Notes: a model not told the origin generated them from the sequence alone. DNA of 64,000 bases from Flavobacteriales bacterium (GCA_020635795.1 JACJZD010000001.1:1311001-1375000), one strand, 5' to 3'; shown: positions 35,001 through 43,873, counted from the first letter of the stretch. Program-made: numbers and translations.

Positions 35001-35105
35001 GTAATTTGGATTATGTCACTTATTCTTATTGTTACCTTGTATTTCGATGTACTTAAAAACTTTATCTCAGGAATCGAAAAATTGTTAGAGAAAATAAAAA
35101 AATAA
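32046..35105 (+). CDS. ABCG-like ATP-binding/permease protein with N-terminal TerB-like region
   Basis: The 1019-aa inner-membrane half-transporter begins with a helical TerB-like region (about residues 1-145) and an FHA-like beta segment (about 155-235). The ATPase follows, with Walker A GASGAGKST (about 281), signature SGGQRKRLNIA (about 388), Walker B VLFVDEP (about 410) and the switch His in VIHQPSSEIF. An ABC2-type membrane domain starts near residue 590. A long Lys/Glu-rich coiled insert (about 790-950) precedes the last membrane helix (TFWVNIGVIWIMSLILIVTLYF). The ATPase-first order is that of ABCG exporters, often of lipids. The next gene, a membrane patatin 70 bases downstream, suggests a lipid substrate. 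Confidence 0.85.
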   Translation: MSERILKALMQLFSIVSEANEISDNSRVIVESFLKQQLNQQLVDEYLALYDEFITAKTQKSDSEKKRKRTSVNSVKVLLICTQINEELAQKQKIIVLIRLLEFIYANKEASEQELEFVTTVSETFNIPKEEYDLCLSFVHNSIDEPIDSPNVLVINNKKESHLKLGRHIYSESILGVLRIIKIETVNMFFVRYFGDSELYLNGILINKSRSHILNQGSSIRSSKVQPIYYSDIISSFFKDDNAEKIVFNVENLTYKFKGGNMGMHHFNFSEESGRMVGIMGASGAGKSTLLNLLNGTYAPTTGQITINGIDIHKEPEKIEGVIGYVSQDDLLIEELSVFQNLFYNAKLCFDNLSDELISKRVLEVLQSIGLLEAKDLKVGSPMEKTISGGQRKRLNIALELIREPAVLFVDEPTSGLSSRDSENIMDLLKELALKGKLVFVVIHQPSSEIFKMFDNLLILDTGGYPIYNGNPVDAVVYFKELVHHVNSSESECLSCGNVNSEQIFNIIESRVVDEYGNTTTHRKILPTEWYKFYLEKIEKAAATFKRLTETPKITFSIPNKFKQFKVFIIRDVLSKLTNKQYLLINFLEAPILAFILAYLVRYFNSDVNNELGYIFRENENVPAYIFMSVIVALFIGLTVSAEEIIRDQKIRKREKFLNLSKGSYLSSKISIMFIISAIQTLSFVIVGNTILGIQGMNLSYWLVLFTTSCFANMLGLNISASFSSAVTIYILIPFLVIPQLLLSGVIVKFNKLNPTITLQDKVPFVGEVMASRWAYEALAVHQFKDNEFEKQFYKLDKELKVVEFKKNFWLAKLREKLSTAQNNIKDETKKEEISANLLLLRNEIAKELDRNSKVAFQNLDQLTIDKVNATVFLNTKNYLQELNNYYLQKYKKANAKKDKLASKLNSDKESKELFIKMKDAYTNDALSDFVKDKNEMNKIIELDNQLIQKADPVYLSPDGFRAHFYAPEKKIFGSYIDTFWVNIGVIWIMSLILIVTLYFDVLKNFISGIEKLLEKIKK

Positions 35106-35175
35106 GCCCTTTTATAACTATTTCTAATTATTATCGTAATCAGGTTTTATAAAGCAATGAGTGTTTTATTACGTT

Positions 35176-37404
35176 ATGCTTAGAAAGTTAATTTATTTTT
35201 TACCCACACAGCTTTTTCTTACCAACCTTAAGAGAAATCACATTATTCTTATTTTGTGGATTATTCTTTTTGGCGTTGTTAATCAAAGTATGTTTGTTAA
35301 ATATGGCATTTCAAATTTATTTTTAGCTCCAGAGTATTTAAACGAACTAAGCATTTGGGCGTATATAATTTTAGGGTTCTCTATTGGTGGATTTGTTATG
35401 GCTTTTAACATTACTGGTTATGTGATAAACAGTTCCAAATTTCCATTTATTGCTGCTTTAAAATACCCGTTTACAAAATATTGCATTAATAACTCTCTCC
35501 TACCCTTACTTTTTATCATTTTTTACTGTATTAAAGTTACCTTATTTTTATCCGAAAACGAACACGTTTCCACTTTAGATATTATAACTTACCTCTTTGG
35601 ATTTTTAATTGGTTATACAGCTTTTGTTACTTTTTCGTTAACCTACTTTTTCTCCACTAACCAACATATATTTAAACTATTAGGAATAGCCGAACCAAAA
35701 GAAAATGATTCAAAAGCGGTGAGTTCCCTTTTATTAAAAGATAAAAATTGGTTTACCATTTTTAAAAACCGTAGAAAATGGCATGTTGAGTACTACCTTC
35801 AAAATCCGTTTTCGATACGACAAGCGCGTGATATTTCGCATTACGATTTAAACATGTTGAGATCTATTTTTAAACAAAACAACATTAATGCTACCATATT
35901 TGAGATAGCCATTTTCGTAACCTTTATTGGTTTGGGGTTTTTAAACGAAAAGCCGTTATTTATGATACCTGCTGCAGCAAGTATTGTATTGTTATTTACT
36001 ACTATATTAATTTTATTTAGTGCAGTTCATACCTGGCTAAAAGCTTGGGCTCAATTTGCTTTTATTGTTTTGTTTATTCTCATCAATTTATTATCTAAAA
36101 ATCAAACTTTTAGCTACTCCAACAAAGCTTATGGTCTTAATTATAGCGGCGAAAAAGCAGCGTATTCTAATGCTGTAATTGATTCTCTTCGATTTAGTTT
36201 TAATAACATAGAATCTGATAAAGAGCATCAAATATCTATACTCAACAATTGGAGAAACAATTTCGATACTTTAAGAAAACCAAAACTTGTCTTTATTAAT
36301 ACAAGTGGTGGTGGTTCTAGGTCATCGTTATGGACTTTTTACTCATTACAACAATTAGATAGTTTAACAGGAGGCAATTTATTCAAGCAAACACATTTAA
36401 TTACAGGCTCATCAGGAGGCATGATAGGGGCCGCTTATTTTAGAGAACTGTATTTACAACAATCAGAAGGCTTTATTAACAATATTTACGATGAACAATA
36501 CCGCAAAAATGTAGCGAAAGATTTACTCAACCCTATTGCATTTTACATGGCTACCAACGATTTTTTTATTCGTACAAAAAAATTCCATTACAACAATCAA
36601 ACTTATATCAAAGACAGGGCCTATGCTTTTGAACGTCAACTTTTACAAAACACAGATTACGTTTTTGACAAACCAATGAAAGACTATAAAAGCTACGAAG
36701 AATCGGCTCAAATACCCATGATGATTTTCTCACCAGCAATTACCAATGACGCTCGCCGATTACTTATTTCGCCTCAACCAATCTCATTTTTAAGCAACAA
36801 CATACCTAGAAATAATGTTTACACCCAACCCATTGCAGAAAATATTGAATACAGTCGTTTATTTAAAAATCAGGGTGCTGATGAAACTCGATTTTCGAGT
36901 ATTATAAGAATGAGTGCAACTTTCCCTTACATTATGCCTAGCGTATCTTTACCTTCAAATCCACAAATAAATGTATTAGATGCAGGTTTACGTGATAATT
37001 ATGGCTCGTTAACTACTTATAAATACATCCATACTTTTAAAGATTGGATAGATAAAAACACCAGTGGTGTTATCATTTTAACTTTTAGAGATAAACAAAA
37101 GGCACATGTTATTGATAACAATCCTCTGCAATCGGTTATTGAATCTATTAGTTTACCAATTGGTAGTCTTTACAGTAACCTGTTTGTTATGCAAGATTAT
37201 GGTTTAGATGATATGATGCAATACTTGAGTGATGACGTAAATCAATCCATTGACATTATTGATTTTGAACTCGACAATTCAAATGATGTGATTTCGTTAA
37301 GTTGGCATTTAACTGCAAAAGAGAAACAAAAAGTAATGAATTCAATGGATTCAAAAAACAACCAAAAATCGACCGTTCGTCTACTTAAATTATTAGAAGA
37401 ATAA
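35176..37404 (+). CDS. Membrane-anchored patatin-like phospholipase
   Basis: The 742-aa protein has about seven N-terminal membrane helices (roughly 20-310; for example HIILILWIILFGVV, YIILGFSIGGFVMAF) and a C-terminal patatin-type hydrolase. The oxyanion loop is INTSGGGSRSSLW (about 374-386), the nucleophile elbow is GSSGGM with the serine near 413, and the dyad Asp lies in LDAGLRDNYG (about 602). The catalytic set is complete, so acyl-lipid hydrolysis is expected. ATG at 35176 is chosen; an upstream GTG (35161) would add five residues. It follows the ABCG-like gene on the same strand with no terminator between, so the two are likely co-transcribed. Confidence 0.85.
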   Translation: MLRKLIYFLPTQLFLTNLKRNHIILILWIILFGVVNQSMFVKYGISNLFLAPEYLNELSIWAYIILGFSIGGFVMAFNITGYVINSSKFPFIAALKYPFTKYCINNSLLPLLFIIFYCIKVTLFLSENEHVSTLDIITYLFGFLIGYTAFVTFSLTYFFSTNQHIFKLLGIAEPKENDSKAVSSLLLKDKNWFTIFKNRRKWHVEYYLQNPFSIRQARDISHYDLNMLRSIFKQNNINATIFEIAIFVTFIGLGFLNEKPLFMIPAAASIVLLFTTILILFSAVHTWLKAWAQFAFIVLFILINLLSKNQTFSYSNKAYGLNYSGEKAAYSNAVIDSLRFSFNNIESDKEHQISILNNWRNNFDTLRKPKLVFINTSGGGSRSSLWTFYSLQQLDSLTGGNLFKQTHLITGSSGGMIGAAYFRELYLQQSEGFINNIYDEQYRKNVAKDLLNPIAFYMATNDFFIRTKKFHYNNQTYIKDRAYAFERQLLQNTDYVFDKPMKDYKSYEESAQIPMMIFSPAITNDARRLLISPQPISFLSNNIPRNNVYTQPIAENIEYSRLFKNQGADETRFSSIIRMSATFPYIMPSVSLPSNPQINVLDAGLRDNYGSLTTYKYIHTFKDWIDKNTSGVIILTFRDKQKAHVIDNNPLQSVIESISLPIGSLYSNLFVMQDYGLDDMMQYLSDDVNQSIDIIDFELDNSNDVISLSWHLTAKEKQKVMNSMDSKNNQKSTVRLLKLLEE

Positions 37405-37488
37405 ACTTCTTCTTAATCCATTATTACTTCATTATTTTTTCAGTAAAAAATTGAATAATTTGGCTTTTTATTCTTTTTACCTATTTCA

Positions 37489-38532
37489 ATGTTTAAAATC
37501 TTAAGTAGAAATAAATTGCTGATGTTTTCTTTATTGATTTCATCGGTTGTTTTGTTTCTGTTAGATTTATTTCTAGGCTCTGTTCAAATCCCATTTCAAT
37601 CAATTATAAATATTTTAACGAATAGTGGTACTGAAAAAGAAAGTTGGCAAATTATTGTGCTTAATAGCAGACTACCTAAAGCTCTTGCAGCTATTTTGTG
37701 TGGTTCGGCATTATCTGTTAGCGGACTACAAATGCAAACATTGTTCAGGAACCCTCTTGCTGGTCCGTACATTTTAGGCATAAGTTCTGGTGCTGGTTTA
37801 GGTGTTGCCATATTTATTATGGGTTTGTCAGTTTTAGGAATTTCCGTTTCCTCCCTTCATTTCTTTGGTAGTTATGGGTTAATTGTATTTTCATTTTTAG
37901 GCTCTTTAATGGTTTTACTCCTATTACTTGCATCCATATACCGAATTAAAGATATGATGACTGTATTGATACTTGGAATAATGTTAGGAAGTATTATTAC
38001 TTCATTTATAGCCATTATACAATATTTTAGTTATGATAGTCAGTTAAAATCGTTTGTTATGTGGACTATGGGGGATTTAAGCTCTATCAACCTAAATCAA
38101 ATTTTAATCATTACACCTATTCTTTTTTTAGGTTTGGGTTGGTCGTATGTAATTTCTAAGCAATTGAATCTCTATCTTTTAGGAGAAGATTACGCTAAAA
38201 CAATAGGCTTAAATGTTCGGAGATTTCAATTAAACGTGGTAATAATTACGGCATTACTTACTGGTGTTGTAACTGCTTATTGTGGTCCAATTGGTTTTAT
38301 TGGTATTATCGTTCCTCACTTGGCTCGCTTACTTGGAAAAACTTCTAACCATAAAATTTTAATACCATTCTCCATTTTAATAGGAGTAAATGTGTTGCTT
38401 TTTGCAGATATTGTTTCTGTTTTACCTAATTCCGAAATGGTTTTACCAATAAATGCTATTTCATCATTTATTGGTATTCCAATAATTATTTGGATAATTT
38501 TTAAAAACAAACGCATAACTAATGTTGGTTGA
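37489..38532 (+). CDS. FecCD-type ABC transporter permease (iron-siderophore/cobalamin class)
   Basis: The 347-aa membrane protein has about nine to ten helices and the FecCD hallmarks: LNSRLPKALAAILCGSALSVSGLQMQTLFRNPLAGPYILGISSGAGLGVA near the N-terminus, DLSSINL, and CGPIGFIGIIVPHLARLLG towards the end (the ATPase-coupling region). Such permeases import ferric siderophores, heme or cobalamin through the inner membrane. The TGA stop shares bases with the ATG of the ATPase gene (TGATG). No periplasmic binding protein or TonB receptor is nearby, so the substrate is undetermined. Confidence 0.9.
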   Translation: MFKILSRNKLLMFSLLISSVVLFLLDLFLGSVQIPFQSIINILTNSGTEKESWQIIVLNSRLPKALAAILCGSALSVSGLQMQTLFRNPLAGPYILGISSGAGLGVAIFIMGLSVLGISVSSLHFFGSYGLIVFSFLGSLMVLLLLLASIYRIKDMMTVLILGIMLGSIITSFIAIIQYFSYDSQLKSFVMWTMGDLSSINLNQILIITPILFLGLGWSYVISKQLNLYLLGEDYAKTIGLNVRRFQLNVVIITALLTGVVTAYCGPIGFIGIIVPHLARLLGKTSNHKILIPFSILIGVNVLLFADIVSVLPNSEMVLPINAISSFIGIPIIIWIIFKNKRITNVG

Positions 38533-39299
38533 TGAATAAATTAATTCACATACAGAAATTAGCAATTGGTTATAACAAAACGACCATTATTGATGATATT
38601 AATGCATCTTTTTCTTCTGGCGAGTTAATCTGTTTAATTGGTAGAAATGGTGAAGGAAAATCGACTTTAATAAAGACCATTTGCAAGTTGATTAATCCTA
38701 TATCGGGCAACATTTTGATAGATAACAACGATTTGACTAAAACCAACGATAAATTGTTTGCAAACTTAATAAGTGTTGTTTTAACTTCTAAAATAAGCAT
38801 CTCGAATATAAGTGTTAAAGAATTTATAGCTTTTGGCAGATATCCTTACACCAATTGGATTGGTAAAATCACAAAATCGGATGAAAGCTTAATTGATAAG
38901 GCTATAGAAATGTGTGGGGTACAACATTTAATAAATCGTGATTTTGATTCATTAAGTGACGGAGAGAAACAAAAAGTGAACATTGCTAGAGCCATTGCTC
39001 AAAATACTCCCATAATAGTTTTAGACGAACCTACCGCCCATTTAGATTTGGTTAATAATATTGAAATATTTAAACTCCTACAACTTTTAGTTAAAAAACA
39101 CCATAAAACCATTCTCTTTTCTACTCATTATATGGAGTTGGCTTTACAAATGGCTGATAAAATTATGGTAATAAACCACGGTAAATGTTTAACAGATACT
39201 CCTAAAAACATTATCGAACAAGGCATTTTAAATCAATTGTTTGACCATAATACTGTTCAATACAATGCTCAACTTAACAAGTTTGAAATTAACTTGTAA
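38532..39299 (+). CDS. ABC transporter ATP-binding protein, FecE/BtuD class
   Basis: The 255-aa cytoplasmic ATPase partners the permease just upstream. It has Walker A GRNGEGKST, signature LSDGEKQKVNIARAIA, Walker B IIVLDEPTAHLD and the switch histidine in FSTHYME. FAYGRYPYTNW-like sequence (AFGRYPYTNW) after the Q-loop region is typical of iron-siderophore/cobalamin importers. The Q-loop position reads VVLTSK, without the usual Gln, as in some family members. The start is the ATG at 38532, overlapping the permease stop; an in-frame TTG one codon earlier is less likely. It ends 6 bases from the convergent response-regulator gene. Confidence 0.9.
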   Translation: MNKLIHIQKLAIGYNKTTIIDDINASFSSGELICLIGRNGEGKSTLIKTICKLINPISGNILIDNNDLTKTNDKLFANLISVVLTSKISISNISVKEFIAFGRYPYTNWIGKITKSDESLIDKAIEMCGVQHLINRDFDSLSDGEKQKVNIARAIAQNTPIIVLDEPTAHLDLVNNIEIFKLLQLLVKKHHKTILFSTHYMELALQMADKIMVINHGKCLTDTPKNIIEQGILNQLFDHNTVQYNAQLNKFEINL

Positions 39300-39305
39300 A
39301 CCTTT

Positions 39306-39956
39306 TTATGCCCATTTATTTTTAATGGCATAGGTAATTAACTCGGCAGTATTTTTCAAATCCAATTTTTGCAATATATTCCTTCTGTGTGATTCAATCG
39401 TTCTTGAACTTAAGCACATTGCTGCACCTATTTCTGCATTTGATATACCTTGAGCAACATACTTTATCACCTCTTTTTCTCTATCAGAAATCAAGCTTTT
39501 AGTATGATTTTTACCACTTTCATCCATCATATTTCCAATTATAATCGATGAAACATCAGAACTAAAATACAATTTATTATCAGCCACTTTTATAATAGCT
39601 TCAATCAATTCTTCTTTACCCGATTCCTTTAAAATATAACCACTTGCGCCAGCCTTCATCATATCAGTGATATACGATTCTTCCAAATGCATTGTAATAG
39701 CTAATACATTAATGTTTTTATGGTTACCCTTAATATCTTTGGTTGCTGCAATACCATTTAGTTTAGGCATACTAATGTCCATTAATATTACATCAACAGA
39801 AGTAGGATTGTTATCAATATATTTTACTGCATCTAATCCATTTTCTCCTTCGGCAACAACTTTAATTTCAGGATTACCTTTTAACATCAACTTAATCCCA
39901 TCACGAATCATTTTATGATCATCAACAATCATTATTCTAATTTCCTTATTTTTCAT
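39306..39956 (-). CDS. NarL-family response regulator
   Basis: The 216-aa DNA-binding regulator has a receiver domain with acidic pair Asp12-Asp13, phosphoacceptor Asp60 (VILMDISMPKLNG), switch Thr (AITMH) and the Lys in ILKESG. A LuxR-type helix-turn-helix follows (about 152-210: LISDREKEVIKYVAQGISNAEIGAAMCLSSRTIESHRRNILQKLDL). It lies 41 bases downstream of the large HisKA_3 kinase on the same strand and is its obvious partner. Members bind inverted repeats as dimers, and palindromes occur upstream of this operon and of the two giant T9SS genes. A direct link is untested. Confidence 0.95.
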   Translation of the reverse strand: MKNKEIRIMIVDDHKMIRDGIKLMLKGNPEIKVVAEGENGLDAVKYIDNNPTSVDVILMDISMPKLNGIAATKDIKGNHKNINVLAITMHLEESYITDMMKAGASGYILKESGKEELIEAIIKVADNKLYFSSDVSSIIIGNMMDESGKNHTKSLISDREKEVIKYVAQGISNAEIGAAMCLSSRTIESHRRNILQKLDLKNTAELITYAIKNKWA

Positions 39957-39997
39957 ATCATTTAATTTTTAAATGTTAATATTAGTATGAGTTGTTT

Positions 39998-42900
39998 CTA
40001 TTCTTTTACAATTGGAACAACTATTATTATCTCAGATCCGTTTTTGTATTCTTGATTAATTGAAAATAAACCTGATAAATAATTTATTCGTGTTTCAATA
40101 TTTTTTAAACCTATACCTAATTTTGTTGTTGGTTTTGTAATATTATTCATTATTCCAACACCATTATCGGTAACCCTTATATGTAAATTTTTACCTTTTT
40201 TAAGTATTTCTATTTTTGCATATGTAGCCTCTGAATGTTTAACAATGTTACTAGTTAGTTCTTGTAACACTCGATACAATCCTTTTTCTAACTCGCCTCC
40301 AAATCGTTCTTCATTAATGTTTTGTACATAATCAAACTTAATTTTTCTTTCAGCAATTTCATTATTTTTAAGCATATCCTTAATAGAATAAGCTAACCCA
40401 AATTGATTTAACACTCTACTCATTAAGCCATGAGAAACTGTTCTTGCTTCTTGGATAGCTTGTGTTAATAATTTAACAGAATTGTTATAAACACTAATTG
40501 TTGAGCCATCAAGTTGTTCAATTTCAGGTTTAATAGCATCTAAATTCATTTTTGAAGCCAGCAACATTTGCCCCATTCCATCATGTAATTCTTTTGCAAA
40601 ATTTTCTTTCTCTTGTTCTTGTGCATTTATCACTTCTCTAATATTGTTTATTTTCAATATTTTTTCTTGTGTTATATCGTGTCTTATATTAATGTAATAT
40701 TCAATATTGTTGTCAATATCTTTAATTGGAATAATGGTCATAAACAACCAATACAGTGTTCCATCCTTTTTTTTATTTTGTATTTCACCACTCCAAACTT
40801 GACCAGACTGGATGGTTTTCCACATTTGTTTAAAAAAATCTTTTGAATGAAACCCAGAATTAAAAAGCTTAGTACTTCTACCTATTAACTCTTTGATAGA
40901 ATAACCTGTGTTTATTGCTACTTTTTTTCCTGCATTTATTATTACCCCTTTAGTATTAACAAACAACACATTTGCAGATTGTTCCAGCGCCTTTTCTAAA
41001 TCTGTGGCACGCTTAATTGCATCCACTCTTTTGGTGATATCGGTAATAAAAGCAATGTAATAATCTATGTGTTTATTTTCATCTAAAATTGGTTTCACAT
41101 ACACTTTACAAACTACTTGTTTTCCATTTTTATGTACAGAACGCTTTTCAATCGAAATTTTTGTCAACTCTCTCTTTGCAAGCTTTTTCATTCTTTGTTT
41201 GATAACAGGAATGTCACTTTTTAAGGTAATATCAAAAATGGATTTGGTTAACAATTCCTTTTTAGAATAACCTAGTATTGAAATCATTCTTTTATTACAC
41301 TCAATAATGTTGAATTTTTTATCAATTCTAATAATACCATCATTGGCATGATTAAAAATGGTACGATAGTTTTCCTGCTGATTAAATAATGCTTCTTGTG
41401 ATGCTATTAATTTTTTCTGATTATAATGCTTCTCTGTAATATCTTGAGCATTAAAGATAATACCTTTAATTTCTTTATTCTTGAGTTGATTATTTAAGGT
41501 GTATTGTATTATCCTAACCCCTTTATCATTAGAGACCAGTTTTACTAAAAAAGGATTATGAAAAGGTTTACCATTAATTACTTTTTCAAATTGACCGATG
41601 GCAGATTCATAATATTTTTTTGGAATAAACTCATGAAAACATTTTCCAATAAAAAAATGTGCTGGGTACCCCATTATATTTTTAACCGACTCAGAAATGT
41701 AATTAATTTTAGCATCATCACCTACAATTCCTGTAACCTCTAACGAACTTTCAACTAACGAACGGAAATATTTTTCTTTTTCAATTAAACTGCTCTGCCA
41801 CTGTTCTTTTTCAATAATACTGGATAATTGTGTTGCTATAAAATCAAGTAAATCAATATCATCCAAGGTAAATTGTTGCTCTTTTTTGTACGATTTTACG
41901 GTTAAAGCACCAACAACCAACCCTTCACTTTTTAAAGGAAACGAAATAATAATCTTGGGTAAAGTTTTTTTGTAATCAAGTTTATTGTCAATAATTATTT
42001 TCTCTAATTCACTTTTTGTTTTTACAAAGCGATTTCTAGTATTAATAATATATTCAAATAATCCATTTGTAATAGGTCTTGAAAACTGTTTGTTATTTTC
42101 TACCTTTTCGTCAAAATATATCGGGAAATCAATTTTATTTTCTGTTTGGTTTAATAAAGCTATACTAAAATTTGAATTATCAATAATATTACCTAATACC
42201 TTATATATATATTCGGATAACGAATTTATATTAGTTATTCTTCGTTGAGTTTTTTTTGCAATGAGGTAACTAATGTCTTTTCTTATTTCATCATTCCTTC
42301 TTTCGGTTACATCTCTAGCCACAACCCTAATTTCAATAGGAATCCCTCCTTCATAAATCAGTTGAGACGTAACCTGGGCATAAATAACATCTCCGTTCTT
42401 TTTTTCAAAAGTTAAAGGATAATCTTTAATCTGTTTATCACGAACTAAAATTTTTAACATTTCCTCACGTTGAGAAATATCTCTATAAAAGGATGATGAT
42501 GGTTTACCTATGAGCTCCGATGGTTTATAACCAGAAAATTTAAAAATTGATGGAGACACCTCTGTTATTATCGATTCTCCATTAGACAATAAAGTTGCTC
42601 TAACAAAAACATCCTGAAATTTATCAAAAACATCTTTGTATTTCTTTTCATTTAAAATGAGCTTATCCTCATATTTTTTACGTTCGCATTCACTTACTAA
42701 TCTTGGTAAAAAAAGGTTTAATATTTCTTTTTTCTCTTGTTCATTATCAATTGTTTTATCGCTCATAAAAGCAATTAATCCAAATGCTCCATCATTTGCC
42801 GTATTGAGCAATTTACCGAAATAACTTTCCACTCCTAAACTCACTAAATCCTTATCATCTGGAAACAATTGTTGTACATTTGATGGATAAAAACAGGTAT

Positions 42901-43642
42901 CTTTACCTACTACAGTATGGCAAGGTGTACCTTTTATAGAATACACCAAATTTTTCAATACTTTTTGTCCGTTTACAAAAACTATTGTTTTAACAATTTC
43001 GCTTTTAGCATCGTATTGCCCAATAATGCAATACTTCATTCCCAACTCTTTGGTTAAAAATTTTGCTAAAACTTTAAAGTATTCATTACCATAACTCTTA
43101 TCAAGCCTATTCTTAATAAAATTAAGGTATTTAGCATCCTTTTTTTTGTGAAGTATTAAAGCTAAAGTTTTGGTAATCGTTTCTAAAGCTGTAATTTCTT
43201 CATTATTTTTCTTGTGTTGTTCTGTTAAATAAATGGTTAAAACACCTAATAAATCATTATGATATAAAATGGGTAAACTGTAGTGACCATGATTCCCCTC
43301 TTTTTCCTTATATTTTTTTTGGTGATCAACACAATTATTATTCGAATATTGGATGGTTTTTGTTAATGCAGCTTTTCCACAAATACATTCGCCAAAAGCA
43401 ACTTTTTTGCAATTACTAATGGTTTCTAACGATGCATTTTTATGAGCTACTAGTTTTAATTTTTTTCCATTTTCTTCAACCAACATTATCACTCCCCGTT
43501 TAAGAAACTTATCCGATATTGGTGATTTTAGTATTATGTTTAATGCTTTTTTAAGAATAACCGAGACGTCATCATACTTTAAATCAAGCTCTAGAAGCTG
43601 ATTTAAAACAAGTTGTAGATTTAGTTGGTTGTTATTACTCAT
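39998..43642 (-). CDS. Multi-sensor histidine kinase (GAF/PAS, HisKA_3, NarL-system type)
   Basis: The 1214-aa soluble kinase has, in order, two GAF-like domains (about 15-165 and 170-320) and PAS (about 325-465; KFSGYKPSELIGKP). A third GAF (about 470-620), three further PAS domains (about 630-750, 765-885, 890-1005), HisKA_3 with KELHDGMGQML (phosphoacceptor His near 1033) and HATPase_c (DNGVGI, KLGIGLKNIETR) complete it. No membrane segment is seen, so it integrates cytoplasmic signals such as redox state, gases or small molecules; the ligands are not evident. The first GAF has GECICGKAALT and DHQKKYKE, a Cys/His set that could bind metal or sense redox. Partner: the NarL-type regulator downstream. 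Confidence 0.92.
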   Translation of the reverse strand: MSNNNQLNLQLVLNQLLELDLKYDDVSVILKKALNIILKSPISDKFLKRGVIMLVEENGKKLKLVAHKNASLETISNCKKVAFGECICGKAALTKTIQYSNNNCVDHQKKYKEKEGNHGHYSLPILYHNDLLGVLTIYLTEQHKKNNEEITALETITKTLALILHKKKDAKYLNFIKNRLDKSYGNEYFKVLAKFLTKELGMKYCIIGQYDAKSEIVKTIVFVNGQKVLKNLVYSIKGTPCHTVVGKDTCFYPSNVQQLFPDDKDLVSLGVESYFGKLLNTANDGAFGLIAFMSDKTIDNEQEKKEILNLFLPRLVSECERKKYEDKLILNEKKYKDVFDKFQDVFVRATLLSNGESIITEVSPSIFKFSGYKPSELIGKPSSSFYRDISQREEMLKILVRDKQIKDYPLTFEKKNGDVIYAQVTSQLIYEGGIPIEIRVVARDVTERRNDEIRKDISYLIAKKTQRRITNINSLSEYIYKVLGNIIDNSNFSIALLNQTENKIDFPIYFDEKVENNKQFSRPITNGLFEYIINTRNRFVKTKSELEKIIIDNKLDYKKTLPKIIISFPLKSEGLVVGALTVKSYKKEQQFTLDDIDLLDFIATQLSSIIEKEQWQSSLIEKEKYFRSLVESSLEVTGIVGDDAKINYISESVKNIMGYPAHFFIGKCFHEFIPKKYYESAIGQFEKVINGKPFHNPFLVKLVSNDKGVRIIQYTLNNQLKNKEIKGIIFNAQDITEKHYNQKKLIASQEALFNQQENYRTIFNHANDGIIRIDKKFNIIECNKRMISILGYSKKELLTKSIFDITLKSDIPVIKQRMKKLAKRELTKISIEKRSVHKNGKQVVCKVYVKPILDENKHIDYYIAFITDITKRVDAIKRATDLEKALEQSANVLFVNTKGVIINAGKKVAINTGYSIKELIGRSTKLFNSGFHSKDFFKQMWKTIQSGQVWSGEIQNKKKDGTLYWLFMTIIPIKDIDNNIEYYINIRHDITQEKILKINNIREVINAQEQEKENFAKELHDGMGQMLLASKMNLDAIKPEIEQLDGSTISVYNNSVKLLTQAIQEARTVSHGLMSRVLNQFGLAYSIKDMLKNNEIAERKIKFDYVQNINEERFGGELEKGLYRVLQELTSNIVKHSEATYAKIEILKKGKNLHIRVTDNGVGIMNNITKPTTKLGIGLKNIETRINYLSGLFSINQEYKNGSEIIIVVPIVKE

Positions 43643-43736
43643 TAATGTTACGTATTATTCAAGTAATGCTTTACGTTTTTTGATAAAGTTAGACGAAAAA
43701 TATCACCCAAACATGACATGTAATACTTAATTTTCT

Positions 43737-43754
43737 CTAAGTATAAATACTTAG
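43737..43754. promoter_or_regulatory. Perfect palindrome between the kinase operon and fmt
   Basis: CTAAGTAT-AA-ATACTTAG has perfect 8-bp arms. The core AAGTATAAATACTT matches GAGTATAATTACTT (10721) and GAGTATTAATACTT (15209) in front of the giant T9SS genes. It lies about 95 bases upstream of the kinase start and about 80 bases upstream of the fmt -7 box. A further half-site TAATACTTAA (43721-43730) is adjacent. Confidence 0.5.
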
Positions 43755-43831
43755 TATAAATATTCTTAAATCCTTGGATTCTTTAATAAAATGATACGAA
43801 TAAAGGTAGAAAAAAGCTTAATCATTATTAA

Positions 43832-43839
43832 TACCTTTG
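43832..43839 (+). promoter_or_regulatory. -7 element of fmt
   Basis: TACCTTTG matches TAnnTTTG exactly and is followed by CA, as at cca and pyrG. The predicted leader is about 30 nt. Confidence 0.55.
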
Positions 43840-43873
43840 CAACGGTTTAATTTTTTGTAAATTCTACATTTAA

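Noticed and set aside
37405..37488. Terminator between the patatin gene and the FecCD permease
   Set aside because: Only a weak AT-only inverted repeat (ATTATTTTTTC/GAATAAT-like) without a stable stem.
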